Shown: piece by piece, positions 18,054 through 26,650 of the stretch
Layout: every line of letters starts with the position of its first letter
Numbering within the stretch: the stretch's first letter is position 1
Assembly: GCF_026627255.1 (NCBI RefSeq)
Contig: NZ_JAPNLM010000016.1
Span: forward strand, 95,749 to 159,748
Source of the DNA: Streptomyces antarcticus
GTDB taxonomy: Bacteria > Actinomycetota > Actinomycetes > Streptomycetales > Streptomycetaceae
DNA length: 64,000 nucleotides
Reading direction: 5' to 3'
Position numbers and translations under genes: made by a program
Notes under the pieces: model-generated
The model's database searches: none
Seen by the model: the letters and a program-made list of their open reading frames with translations, nothing else
Told to the model about the DNA's origin: nothing

Positions 18054-18950
18054 ATGTCCGAACCGACCGGTGCCGCCCGCCGACGCGGGCCCTTCGAGGT
18101 CGGGGACCAGGTTCAGCTCACCGACCCCAAGGGCCGCCACTACACGTTCACGCTCGAAGCCGGGAAGAATTTCCACACCCACAAGGGTTCCTTCCCGCAC
18201 GACGAGCTGATCGGTGCTCCCGAGGGCAGTGTTGTCCGTACCACGGGCAACGTCGCGTACCTCGCGCTGCGTCCCCTGCTCCCCGACTATGTCCTGTCCA
18301 TGCCCCGCGGTGCCGCCGTGGTCTACCCCAAGGACGCGGGCCAGATCCTGGCCTTCGCCGACATCTTCCCCGGCGCCCGCGTCGTCGAGGCGGGCGTCGG
18401 ATCCGGCTCCCTGAGCAGCTTCCTGCTGCGCGCCATCGGCGACCAGGGCATGCTCCACAGCTACGAGCGCCGCCCGGACTTCGCCGAGATCGCCACCGCC
18501 AACGTCGAGCGGTACTTCGGCGGCCCCCACCCCGCGTGGCAGCTGACCGTGGGCGACCTCCAGGACAACCTGTCCGACACGGACGTCGACCGCGTCATCC
18601 TCGACATGCTCGCCCCCTGGGAGTGCCTGGAGGCCGTCTCCAAGGCCCTGGTCCCCGGCGGCATCCTGTGCTGCTACGTCGCCACCACCACCCAGCTCTC
18701 CCGCACCGTCGAGTCCATCCGCGAGTTCGGCTGCTACGCCGAGCCGCAGCCGTGGGAATCGATGATCCGCAACTGGCACGTGGAGGGCCTCGCGGTCCGC
18801 CCTGACCACCGGATGATCGGCCACACCGGCTTCCTCGTCACCGCCCGCCGCCTCGCGGACGGAGTCGAGCCGCCCATGCGCCGCCGCCGCCCCGCCAAGG
18901 GCGCGTACGGCGACGACTACGACGGCCCCGGCAGCGACCGGTCCGCCTGA
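18054..18950 (+). CDS. trmI: tRNA (adenine-58-N1)-methyltransferase
   Basis: 298 residues. It methylates A58 in the T-loop of tRNAs with S-adenosylmethionine, usually as a tetramer. The N-terminal small domain (GDQVQLTDPKGRHYTFTLE, then HTHKGSFPHDELIG) and the SAM motif VVEAGVGSGSLSSFLLRA (about residue 110) are diagnostic, followed by DRVILDMLAPWE. The ATG has no ribosome site; TACACT ends 6 bases before it, so the transcript may be leaderless even though the site-2 protease gene ends only 18 bases upstream. In actinobacteria this gene commonly neighbours the proteasome ATPase gene. Confidence 0.92.
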   Translation: MSEPTGAARRRGPFEVGDQVQLTDPKGRHYTFTLEAGKNFHTHKGSFPHDELIGAPEGSVVRTTGNVAYLALRPLLPDYVLSMPRGAAVVYPKDAGQILAFADIFPGARVVEAGVGSGSLSSFLLRAIGDQGMLHSYERRPDFAEIATANVERYFGGPHPAWQLTVGDLQDNLSDTDVDRVILDMLAPWECLEAVSKALVPGGILCCYVATTTQLSRTVESIREFGCYAEPQPWESMIRNWHVEGLAVRPDHRMIGHTGFLVTARRLADGVEPPMRRRRPAKGAYGDDYDGPGSDRSA

Positions 18951-18997
18951 CCCCTGCCGCCGCGGCCGACCGACCGGCCGCACCGCACGCCCAACAC

Positions 18998-19055
18998 AAA
19001 GGCGCTGCGGCGCAGTTCCCCCGACGATCCGGGAACTGCGCCACAGCGCCTTTTC
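18998..19055 (+). terminator. strong intrinsic terminator after trmI
   Basis: A long stem pairs AAAGGCGCTG-GGCGCAGTTCCC with its complement GGGAACTGCGCC-CAGCGCCTTTT, with one mismatch, around a short loop, and ends in TTTT. It is one of the few hairpins in the window with a clear T run. Confidence 0.9.
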
Positions 19056-19163
19056 GTTGTCATGTACGTCGGCCCAGCCGGCCCGGACCCAGCCGTTCCG
19101 CCGCCGTGTGAGGTATGGCACGATGCTGGCTCCCCGTCACCCTTCGCACAGGAGACACCCCGC

Positions 19164-19787
19164 GTGCTGCTGCACAGCCCCACCGAGCCGGCGCCGACCG
19201 CGGACACCCTCGCGCACAGCGGCACCAAACCTGCCCACTGGCTCGCCACGGCCACCGCCGTCGCCGCCGTCATAGCCGCCGCGGGACTCGTCCAGCCCGC
19301 CGCCGGCGCCCCCGCGGCCGCCCCGCCCGCCCCAGCCGCCAACGGGCCGCAAGCCGCCGCCCCCGCCGTCACCGCGGTAGCCCCCGACGCCTCGGCCGTC
19401 ACCTACCCGCTCGACTGCAAGGGCGCCCCCCAGGCCGTCACCGCCACCGCCCAGGGCGACCTCGACGGCGACGGCCGCCCCGAAACCGTGGCGGCCGTCC
19501 GCTGCGACGCGGGCTCCGGCACCCCGCCCCACGCCCTCTACGTCCTCATCCGGGACCCCGCCGGCGACGCACACCCCCGCATCGTCGCCACCCTCCTCGA
19601 CACCGACCGGCGCCAGACCGCCACCGACCTCACCGTGAGCGACGGCGCCGTCACCGCCACCCTCCTCGGCTACTCCTCGCCGGAGGTCCCGCGCTACAGC
19701 CCGGACGTCAAGAAGCTCGCCAAGTGGCGCTGGAGCGGCGGAAAATTCCGCCAGGAGCTGACGGACCCGACCGCCAAGAGTGTTTGA
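19164..19787 (+). CDS. secreted protein with FG-GAP/VCBS-like motif
   Basis: 207 residues. A basic-to-hydrophobic N-terminus (WLATATAVAAVIAAAGL, ending AGAPAAA) looks like a signal peptide or membrane anchor, followed by an Ala/Pro-rich linker. The mature domain contains GDLDGDGRPETVA, a calcium-binding loop typical of VCBS/FG-GAP repeats. GTG 19164 has AGGAGA 8 bases upstream; a longer open frame from 19062 has no such site. The function is unknown. Its stop is 4 bases from the stop of the convergent ferredoxin gene. Confidence 0.75.
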   Translation: MLLHSPTEPAPTADTLAHSGTKPAHWLATATAVAAVIAAAGLVQPAAGAPAAAPPAPAANGPQAAAPAVTAVAPDASAVTYPLDCKGAPQAVTATAQGDLDGDGRPETVAAVRCDAGSGTPPHALYVLIRDPAGDAHPRIVATLLDTDRRQTATDLTVSDGAVTATLLGYSSPEVPRYSPDVKKLAKWRWSGGKFRQELTDPTAKSV

Positions 19788-19791
19788 AGCG

Positions 19792-20112
19792 TCACTCGGC
19801 GTCGGGGCCGAAGACTTCCACCCTGTCCGAAACGCGCCTTACGTGAATGCAGTCACCCGGACATTCCTTCGCCGAGTCCACCACGTCCTGGAGCAGCGTC
19901 AACGGAACCGGAGTCGTCGCCCCCGCGTCCTGCAGCAGCTCGTCCTCCCCGCTCTTCACGTACGCCAGACCATCGATGTCCAGCTCGAACACCTCCGGCG
20001 CGTACTGCACGCAGATGCCGTCCCCGGTGCAGAGGTCCTGGTCGATCCAGACCTCAAGGGGCTCTCCGGCCTCGCCGACGCCACCCGTCGGAGCCTCCTG
20101 CTGCACGGTCAT
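19792..20112 (-). CDS. single-cluster ferredoxin
   Basis: 106 residues. An acidic protein with one iron-sulphur set: C-x5-C in DLCTGDGIC and a distant C-P in KECPGDCIHV, the pattern of 3Fe-4S (or Asp-ligated 4Fe-4S) ferredoxins that donate electrons to cytochromes P450 and similar oxygenases. No P450 or ferredoxin reductase gene is in the window, so partners are remote. I start at ATG 20112 (GGAG immediately upstream); GTG two codons later has better spacing and ATG 20151 is a longer alternative. It is divergent from the proteasome ATPase gene, from which it is separated by the dyad GCGCGAC-AA-GTCGCGC at about 20158. Confidence 0.88.
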   Translation of the reverse strand: MTVQQEAPTGGVGEAGEPLEVWIDQDLCTGDGICVQYAPEVFELDIDGLAYVKSGEDELLQDAGATTPVPLTLLQDVVDSAKECPGDCIHVRRVSDRVEVFGPDAE

Positions 20113-20376
20113 ATCTCCTGCCGTTCCCTGCGCTGAGTGATCCATCCCGGTCACAACGCGCGACAAGTCGCGCGGGCTCTGACGGGTGTTGAACACTTCG
20201 ACCTTACAACCGGGCGCATCCCGAGTTTGATGGGTGGGTATTTCCTTGGCGTGAGGGAGTACGCAAGGGTGAAGATCGGACACACCCCTACCGTCTTTGT
20301 GATCTAGGGGTTTCAATCACCACCAGCCCAGGTAGGGTCAGGAAGCGTCCAGCTCCCCTTGGAGGAGGTGAGGACC

Positions 20377-22143
20377 GTGGCAGCCCACGACGACGACATC
20401 AACCGCGGCATCCGGCCCGGGCGAGGGTCTGAGGACCCCGCCGGCCAGGTTGCCTTTCTCGAGCAGGAAATCGCCGTCCTGCGACGTAAGCTCGCCGACT
20501 CTCCGCGACACACGAGGATTCTCGAAGAGCGGATCATCGAGCTACAGACAAATCTGGCCGGCGTCTCCGCTCAGAATGAACGACTCGCAAACACGCTCCG
20601 CGAGGCCCGCGACCAGATCGTGGCCCTCAAAGAAGAAGTCGACCGGCTCGCACAGCCGCCGGCCGGCTTCGGTGTCTTCCTGCAGGCCAACGAGGACGGC
20701 ACCGTCGACATCTTCACCGGCGGCCGAAAGCTCCGCGTGAACGTCAGCCCCAGCGTCGAACCGGAAGAGCTCCGGCGCGGCCAGGAGGTCATGCTCAACG
20801 AGGCCCTCAACGTGGTCGAGGCCATGGCATACGAGCGGGCCGGGGACATCGTCACCCTCAAGGAGATCCTCGAGGACGGCGAGCGCGCCCTGGTGGTCGG
20901 GCACACCGACGAGGAAAGGGTGGTGAGGCTCGCCGAGCCGCTCCTGGACATCACCATCCGCCCCGGCGACGCCCTCCTGCTCGAACCCCGCTCCGGCTAC
21001 GTCTACGAGGTCGTCCCCAAGAGCGAGGTCGAGGAACTCGTCCTCGAAGAGGTCCCCGACATCGACTACGACAAGATCGGCGGCCTGGGCGACCAGATCG
21101 AACTGATCCGCGACGCGGTCGAGCTCCCGTACCTCCACCCCGACCTCTTCAAGGAACACGAACTGCGGCCCCCCAAGGGCATCCTGCTCTACGGACCGCC
21201 CGGCTGCGGCAAGACGCTCATCGCCAAGGCCGTCGCCAACTCCCTTGCCAAGAAGGTCGCCGAGGTCACCGGCCAGCCCGCCGGAAAGTCCTACTTCCTC
21301 AACATCAAGGGCCCCGAACTCCTCAACAAGTACGTCGGCGAGACCGAGCGGCACATCCGCCTCGTCTTCCAGCGTGCCCGCGAGAAAGCCAGCGAGGGCA
21401 CCCCCGTCATCGTCTTCTTCGACGAGATGGAATCCCTCTTCCGCACCCGCGGATCCGGAGTCAGCTCGGACGTGGAGAACACCATCGTCCCCCAGCTGCT
21501 CGCCGAGATCGACGGCGTGGAAGGCCTGGAGAACGTCATCGTCATCGGCGCCTCCAACCGCGAGGACATGATCGACCCGGCCATCCTGCGCCCCGGCCGC
21601 CTCGACGTGAAGATCAAGATCGAGCGTCCGGACGCCCAGGCGGCCAAGGACATCTTCGCGAAGTACCTCAAGGCCTCGCTGCCCCTGCACCCGGACGACC
21701 TGTCCGAGCACCAGGGCTCGACCGCCGGCACCGTCCACAGCATGATCCAGACCGTCGTCGAGCAGATGTACGCCGAAACCGAGGAGAACCGCTTCCTCGA
21801 GGTCACGTACGCCAACGGCGACAAGGAAGTCCTCTACTTCAAGGACTTCAACTCGGGCGCGATGATCCAGAACATCGTGGACCGTGCGAAGAAGATGGCC
21901 ATCAAGGACTTCCTCGAGCACAACCAGAAGGGCCTCCGCGTCGCCCACCTCCTCCAGGCTTGCGTGGACGAGTTCAAGGAGAACGAGGACCTGCCCAACA
22001 CCACCAACCCCGACGACTGGGCCCGAATCTCCGGAAAGAAGGGCGAGCGGATCGTATTCATCCGCACGCTCGTCACCGGAAAGCAAGGCGCGGACACCGG
22101 ACGCTCCATCGACACGGTGGCAAACACCGGTCAGTACCTCTGA
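20377..22143 (+). CDS. arc: proteasome-associated AAA ATPase (ARC/Mpa)
   Basis: 588 residues. It unfolds pupylated proteins and feeds them to the 20S proteasome. The layout is an N-terminal coiled coil that binds Pup (about residues 20-75: VAFLEQEIAVLRRKL and following), two OB folds, and an AAA domain with Walker A GPPGCGKT (about 270) and Walker B VIVFFDEMESLF. The C-terminus is GQYL, the docking tail for the proteasome alpha ring. GTG 20377 has a very strong GGAGGAGGTG 6 bases upstream; TTG 20359 would precede it and is unlikely. TAGGGT at about 20333 is a plausible -10 box. It is separated from dop by a strong terminator. Confidence 0.96.
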   Translation: MAAHDDDINRGIRPGRGSEDPAGQVAFLEQEIAVLRRKLADSPRHTRILEERIIELQTNLAGVSAQNERLANTLREARDQIVALKEEVDRLAQPPAGFGVFLQANEDGTVDIFTGGRKLRVNVSPSVEPEELRRGQEVMLNEALNVVEAMAYERAGDIVTLKEILEDGERALVVGHTDEERVVRLAEPLLDITIRPGDALLLEPRSGYVYEVVPKSEVEELVLEEVPDIDYDKIGGLGDQIELIRDAVELPYLHPDLFKEHELRPPKGILLYGPPGCGKTLIAKAVANSLAKKVAEVTGQPAGKSYFLNIKGPELLNKYVGETERHIRLVFQRAREKASEGTPVIVFFDEMESLFRTRGSGVSSDVENTIVPQLLAEIDGVEGLENVIVIGASNREDMIDPAILRPGRLDVKIKIERPDAQAAKDIFAKYLKASLPLHPDDLSEHQGSTAGTVHSMIQTVVEQMYAETEENRFLEVTYANGDKEVLYFKDFNSGAMIQNIVDRAKKMAIKDFLEHNQKGLRVAHLLQACVDEFKENEDLPNTTNPDDWARISGKKGERIVFIRTLVTGKQGADTGRSIDTVANTGQYL

Positions 22144-22153
22144 CGAAGCGGAG

Positions 22154-22188
22154 CGGCTGCGGATGCCCTCCCCGGGCATCCGCAGCCG
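22154..22188 (+). terminator. 15-bp perfect hairpin after arc
   Basis: Arms 22154-22168 and 22174-22188 pair perfectly around TCCCC, 10 bases past the arc stop codon. This makes arc a separate transcript from dop. The T-rich stretch follows only after several bases (ACTGCTTTACC). Confidence 0.8.
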
Positions 22189-22395
22189 ACTGCTTTACCG
22201 ACTGCTTTTCAGCCGGTGACCACGCACATTCAATGACGGAAACGATCTCCCCACGAGCGCTCAGTGGTCATAGGCTCTTCCGTACCGCCGGACGCGCAGT
22301 GCGGGGACGGGCACCGCACAGACACACGCACCGGAGCACCAGCGGTACTTGAGCGCCGCCCCCGAAGGGGGGCGCCGCCGGGCAAGGAGGGCCGC

Positions 22396-23907
22396 ATGAC
22401 CGTACGGCGAGTAATGGGGATCGAGACGGAGTACGGGATCTCCGTCCCGGGGCACCCGAACGCCAATGCCATGCTCACCTCGTCCCAGATCGTCAACGCC
22501 TACGCGGCGGCGATGCACCGGGCGCGACGCGCCCGCTGGGACTTCGAGGAGGAGAATCCGCTGCGGGACGCCCGCGGCTTCGACCTCGCCCGCGAGGCCG
22601 CCGACAACAGCCAGCTCACCGACGAGGACATCGGCCTCGCCAACGTCATCCTCACCAACGGCGCACGGCTCTACGTCGACCACGCGCACCCCGAATACAG
22701 CTCGCCCGAGATCACCAACCCGCTCGACGCCGTGCTCTGGGACAAGGCCGGCGAGCGGATCATGGCCGAGGCCGCCGTACGGGCGGCCCAGCTGCCCGGA
22801 GCGCAGCCGATCCACCTCTACAAGAACAACACCGACAACAAGGGCGCCTCCTACGGCACGCACGAGAACTACCTGATGAAGCGGGAAACCCCCTTCTCGG
22901 ACATCGTGCGCCACCTCACCCCCTTCTTCGTCTCCCGCCAGGTCGTCACCGGCGCGGGACGCGTCGGCATCGGCCAGGACGGCCGCGAACACGGCTTCCA
23001 GATCAGCCAGCGCGCGGACTACTTCGAAGTCGAGGTGGGCCTCGAGACCACCCTCAAACGCCCCATCATCAACACCCGCGACGAACCCCACTCGGACGCC
23101 GAGAAATACCGCCGCCTCCACGTGATCATCGGCGACGCCAACCTGTCCGAGATCTCCACCTACCTCAAGCTCGGCACGACGGCGCTGGTCCTGTCCATGA
23201 TCGAGGACGGGTTCATCAACGTCGACCTCGCCGTGGACCAGCCCGTGCGCACCCTGCACCAGGTCTCCCACGACCCGGACCTCAAACACCTGATCACGCT
23301 GCGCAGCGGGCGGACGCTGACCGCCGTACAGCTCCAGATGGAGTACTTCGAGCTGGCCAGGAAGTACGTGGACGAGCGTTTCGGGTCCGACGTGGACGAG
23401 CAGACCCGTGACGTGCTGGCCCGCTGGGAGGACGTACTGGGCCGGCTGGAGACCGACCCGATGAGCCTGTCGGGCGAGCTGGACTGGATCGCCAAGCGGG
23501 AGATCCTGGAGGGCTACCGCCGCCGGGACGGGCTGGAGTGGGACGCGGCCCGGCTGCACCTGGTGGACCTCCAGTACGCGGACGTACGGCCGGAGAAGGG
23601 CCTGTACAACCGCCTGGTCGCGCGCGGCAAGATCAAGCGGCTCCTGGAGGAGCCGGCGGTCGACCGGGCGCAGAGCAAGCCCCCGGAGGACACCCGGGCG
23701 TACTTCCGCGGCCGCTGCCTGGAGCAGTACGCGGACGACGTGGCGGCGGCCTCCTGGGACTCGGTGATCTTCGACCTGCCTGGCCACGACTCGCTCCAGC
23801 GGGTCCCGACGATGGAGCCGCTGCGGGGCACGAGGGCCCACGTGAAGGAGCTCCTGGACCGCTGCCGCACGGCGGAGGACCTGGTGCGGGTGCTTTCGGG
23901 CCGCTGA
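22396..23907 (+). CDS. dop: Pup deamidase/depupylase
   Basis: 503 residues. It removes Pup from conjugates and, in organisms whose Pup ends in Gln, converts that Gln to Glu. It belongs to the carboxylate-amine ligase/glutamine-synthetase-like Pup-ligase family: MGIETEYGISVPGHPN at the N-terminus, then LYVDHAHPEYSSPE and KNNTDNKGASYGTHENY. ATG 22396 has AAGGAGG 8 bases upstream. It shares large blocks with pafA at 29.2 kb. Because this genome's Pup already ends in Glu, depupylation is probably its main task here. Confidence 0.95.
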   Translation: MTVRRVMGIETEYGISVPGHPNANAMLTSSQIVNAYAAAMHRARRARWDFEEENPLRDARGFDLAREAADNSQLTDEDIGLANVILTNGARLYVDHAHPEYSSPEITNPLDAVLWDKAGERIMAEAAVRAAQLPGAQPIHLYKNNTDNKGASYGTHENYLMKRETPFSDIVRHLTPFFVSRQVVTGAGRVGIGQDGREHGFQISQRADYFEVEVGLETTLKRPIINTRDEPHSDAEKYRRLHVIIGDANLSEISTYLKLGTTALVLSMIEDGFINVDLAVDQPVRTLHQVSHDPDLKHLITLRSGRTLTAVQLQMEYFELARKYVDERFGSDVDEQTRDVLARWEDVLGRLETDPMSLSGELDWIAKREILEGYRRRDGLEWDAARLHLVDLQYADVRPEKGLYNRLVARGKIKRLLEEPAVDRAQSKPPEDTRAYFRGRCLEQYADDVAAASWDSVIFDLPGHDSLQRVPTMEPLRGTRAHVKELLDRCRTAEDLVRVLSGR

Positions 23908-23992
23908 TCGCGGCTGAAAGGCCCCGGGTCCGGGAATCATGAGAACAGCCGGACGTTATGCCGGGACCTTTTGAACGACTGCGGGGACGAAT

Positions 23993-24061
23993 GTCGGACC
24001 CTCCTTGTAGGGTCCGACGTAAGGTCTGATCTTGAGGGAGCCCCGAATCCCGGGGTCCCTC
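23993..24061 (+). promoter_or_regulatory. two hairpins in the pup leader
   Basis: The first stem, GTCGGACCCT with AGGGTCCGAC (23993-24002 and 24009-24018), is perfect with a 6-base loop. The second (24034-24061) pairs GAGGGA-CCCCG with CGGGG-TCCCTC with one bulged G and a loop of AATCC type. Both lie in the 190 bases between dop and pup. The first could end the dop transcript; the second ends 36 bases before the pup start and may affect its expression. Confidence 0.6.
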
Positions 24062-24097
24062 GACGTGAGCGTGCGAACCGAGCGGGGTGAGGTAGAC

Positions 24098-24310
24098 ATG
24101 GCGACCAAGGACACCGGCGGCGGACAGCAGAAGGCGCAGCGCTCGACCGAGGAGGTCGAGGAGACGGCGGTCGAGGAGACCACCGATCTCAAGGAGCGCC
24201 AGGAGAAGCTCTCCGACGACGTCGACTCGGTACTTGACGAGATTGACGACGTACTTGAAGAGAATGCCGAGGATTTCGTTCGGAGTTTCGTACAAAAAGG
24301 CGGCGAATAG
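24098..24310 (+). CDS. pup: prokaryotic ubiquitin-like protein Pup
   Basis: 70 residues. A small, acidic, disordered tag that is ligated through its C-terminal Glu side chain to lysines of target proteins. The C-terminal half (SVLDEIDDVLEENAEDFVR, then SFVQKGGE) is strongly conserved and binds the ARC coiled coil. The last codon is GAA followed by TAG, so the encoded C-terminus is GGE, not GGQ as in mycobacteria; the protein is ready for ligation without deamidation. ATG 24098 is preceded by GAGGTAG. The endonuclease gene follows after 37 bases. Confidence 0.97.
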   Translation: MATKDTGGGQQKAQRSTEEVEETAVEETTDLKERQEKLSDDVDSVLDEIDDVLEENAEDFVRSFVQKGGE

Positions 24311-24347
24311 CCTTCGAATCTAAGGCAGACTAGCCAGGATTGGCCTC

Positions 24348-24947
24348 ATGTCCAATGGGTCCAAGTGGTGTCGTGGTTGTGGCCGTGACGTGCCGCTGAG
24401 CGGTTTCGCTGCAGATCGCAATCGTGGGGACGGCCTTCAGCCGAGGTGCCGGGGGTGCGTGGCCGCCTACGGGGCCGAGCACTACCGGCGCCGCCAGGCG
24501 GCGAGAGGCAAGGCCGTCGAAGAGAAGGTGGACGTGCCGGTCGGGCACAAGTCGTGCCGACAGTGCGGTGAGGTCAAGTCACATGGTGACTGGCACAAGA
24601 ACGCGACAGCCTCTGACGGGTTGTCGACCCGGTGCAAGGCGTGCCGGGCGGTTCAGGGTCGTGCTAGCCACCTGAAGCGCTCCTACGGCATCACCGAAGC
24701 GCAGCGCGACGAGATGATCGCCTCTCAGGACGGGCTCTGCGTGATCTGCCGATTAGGACCGGCCGAGCACGTTGATCACGATCATCAGACGGGTAGGGTC
24801 CGAGGCGTGCTGTGCTTCAGCTGCAACGCAGCCTTGGGGCAGTTCAAGGATCGGCCGGACGTCATACGGCGTGCAGCCGCTTACGTGGAAGGAAACCTGT
24901 GGAAGCCAACAATCGTGGCACAGGGCGTCTACCGGCAGCCTTCCTGA
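24348..24947 (+). CDS. endonuclease-VII-type HNH nuclease with tandem Zn ribbons
   Basis: 199 residues. Two N-terminal zinc ribbons have identical spacing C-x2-C-x22-C-x2-C (Cys 8, 11, 34, 37 and Cys 70, 73, 96, 99). The C-terminal domain is a His-Me finger of the T4 endonuclease VII type: C131-x2-C134, H141-V-D-H-D-H146, then C156-x2-C159-N160. It probably cuts branched or double-stranded DNA, inferred from the family. Leu136 is encoded by TTA (24753-24755), the rare codon read by the bldA tRNA in Streptomyces, and codon choice is slightly less GC-biased than in neighbours. It lies between pup and prcB and overlaps the prcB start by 49 bases, so the two are likely translationally coupled. 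A proteasome-related job is unproven. Confidence 0.88.
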   Translation: MSNGSKWCRGCGRDVPLSGFAADRNRGDGLQPRCRGCVAAYGAEHYRRRQAARGKAVEEKVDVPVGHKSCRQCGEVKSHGDWHKNATASDGLSTRCKACRAVQGRASHLKRSYGITEAQRDEMIASQDGLCVICRLGPAEHVDHDHQTGRVRGVLCFSCNAALGQFKDRPDVIRRAAAYVEGNLWKPTIVAQGVYRQPS

Positions 24948-25738
24948 CGCCGGGGTCCTCGTCCTTCATGGATTTCCTGGGCGCGCACTCGCCCGAGATG
25001 CTGCCCGGCAACCGCAGGCTGCCGGACGGTGTGATCGAGGCGCCGCACGGGACGACCATCGTGGCCGCCACCTTCCCCGGCGGGGTCGTGCTCGCCGGTG
25101 ACCGGCGGGCGACCATGGGGCACATGATCGCCCAGCGGGACATCGAGAAGGTGTTCCCGGCGGACGAGTACTCCGCGGTCGGCATCGCCGGTACCGCCGG
25201 CCTGGCCGTGGAGATGGTCAAGCTGTTCCAGCTGGAGCTGGAGCACTTCGAGAAGGTGGAGGGGGCGACCCTTTCGCTGGAGGGCAAGGCGAACCGCCTG
25301 TCCACCATGATCCGGAGCAATCTGGGCATGGCGATGCAGGGGCTGGCCGTCGTGCCGCTCTTCGCCGGGTACGACGAGGCCAAGGAGAAGGGTCGGATCT
25401 TCTCCTACGACGTGACCGGCGGCCGCTCGGAGGAGCACGGCTTCGCCGCCACCGGGTCCGGTTCGATCTTCGCGCGCGGCTCCATGAAGAAGCTGTACCG
25501 CGACGACCTGACGGAGCAGCAGGCCACCACCCTGGTCGTGCAGGCCCTGTACGACGCCGCCGACGACGACTCGGCGACGGGTGGTCCGGACCTGTACCGC
25601 CGGATCTTCCCGATCGTCACCGTCATCACCGACGAGGGCTTCCGCAGGCTCAGCGAGGCCGAGTCCTCGGAGCTCGCCCGCGCCATCACCGAACGGCGCA
25701 TGGAGCAGCCCGACGGGCCGCGCGCCGCTCTGCTCTGA
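24899..25738 (+). CDS. prcB: proteasome beta subunit precursor
   Basis: 279 residues. Catalytic subunit of the 20S core. The propeptide of 51 residues ends in EAPHG, and the mature enzyme begins TTIVAATFPGG, with Thr52 as nucleophile after self-cleavage. The GDRRATMG segment carries the conserved Asp-Arg of the active site. GTG 24899 has GGAAGGA 5 bases upstream and gives the N-terminus MEANNRGTGRLPAAF, which fits other Streptomyces. The start lies inside the endonuclease gene in another frame. prcA follows after 46 bases. Confidence 0.97.
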   Translation: MEANNRGTGRLPAAFLTPGSSSFMDFLGAHSPEMLPGNRRLPDGVIEAPHGTTIVAATFPGGVVLAGDRRATMGHMIAQRDIEKVFPADEYSAVGIAGTAGLAVEMVKLFQLELEHFEKVEGATLSLEGKANRLSTMIRSNLGMAMQGLAVVPLFAGYDEAKEKGRIFSYDVTGGRSEEHGFAATGSGSIFARGSMKKLYRDDLTEQQATTLVVQALYDAADDDSATGGPDLYRRIFPIVTVITDEGFRRLSEAESSELARAITERRMEQPDGPRAALL

Positions 25739-25784
25739 TCATCCGCCGCCCCGTAGGAGCCCAGAAGAAAGGGACGGACAGCCG

Positions 25785-26549
25785 GTGTCGACTCCGTTCT
25801 ATGTGTCACCCCAGCAGGCCATGGCGGACCGGGCGGAATACGCCCGCAAGGGCATTGCCCGCGGTCGCAGCCTCGTCGTGCTCCAGTACGCCGACGGCAT
25901 CGTGTTCGTCGGCGAGAACCCGTCTCGCGCGCTGCACAAGTTCAGCGAGATCTACGACCGGATCGGCTTCGCGGCCGCCGGCAAGTACAACGAGTACGAG
26001 AACCTGCGGATCGGTGGTGTGCGCTACGCGGACCTGCGTGGATACACCTACGACCGCGACGATGTGACGGCCCGTGGGCTGGCGAACGTCTACGCCCAGA
26101 CGCTCGGCACCATCTTCTCCTCGGCCGGCGAGAAGCCGTACGAGGTGGAGCTGGTGGTGGCCGAGGTCGGGGCTACCGCGGCGGGGGACCAGATCTACCG
26201 GCTGCCGCACGACGGGTCGATCGTGGACGAGCACGGCTCGGTCGCGGTCGGCGGGAACGCCGAGCAGATCAGTACGTTCCTGGACCAGCGCCACCAGGAC
26301 GGTATGACGCTGGCCGAGGCGTTGAAGCTGGCGGTGCAGGCGCTGTCCAGCCAGGCGAACGGTGCGGACAAGGCGATTCCGGCCGAGCGGCTGGAGGTCG
26401 CGGTGCTGGACCGGACGCGGGCGCAGCAGCGGAAGTTCAAGCGGATCCGGGGTCGGCAGCTGGCGCGGTTGCTGGAGGCGGATGTTCCGGCCGCGGCGCA
26501 GGCGGACGCGGTGTCGAACGACGAGGCGCCGGAGGACGAAGCCGAGTAG
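25785..26549 (+). CDS. prcA: proteasome alpha subunit
   Basis: 254 residues. It forms the outer heptameric rings that gate the 20S proteasome and accept the ARC tail. The N-terminus MSTPFYVSPQQAMADRAEYA is the characteristic alpha-type H0 gate region, followed by a degenerate beta-type fold lacking a catalytic Thr. GTG 25785 is chosen for this conserved N-terminus, although the upstream GGGACGG is a weak ribosome site. The longer open frame from 25581 overlaps prcB. A GC hairpin at 26566 ends the operon. Confidence 0.96.
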   Translation: MSTPFYVSPQQAMADRAEYARKGIARGRSLVVLQYADGIVFVGENPSRALHKFSEIYDRIGFAAAGKYNEYENLRIGGVRYADLRGYTYDRDDVTARGLANVYAQTLGTIFSSAGEKPYEVELVVAEVGATAAGDQIYRLPHDGSIVDEHGSVAVGGNAEQISTFLDQRHQDGMTLAEALKLAVQALSSQANGADKAIPAERLEVAVLDRTRAQQRKFKRIRGRQLARLLEADVPAAAQADAVSNDEAPEDEAE

Positions 26550-26565
26550 GGCGAGCGGTAGTGGT

Positions 26566-26579
26566 CCGGGGAGCCCCGG
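26566..26579 (+). terminator. hairpin after prcA
   Basis: CCGGGG-AG-CCCCGG lies 16 bases past the prcA stop codon in the gap to the convergent LacI-family gene. The stem is short but GC-rich; it probably ends the pup-prcBA transcript. Confidence 0.5.
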
Positions 26580-26650
26580 TCCGTCCCTGTGGGGGTGGGC
26601 CGGGGTTTTCGCGTGTCCGGGGCGGGGTGTCCGGGGTGGGGCGTACGGGG

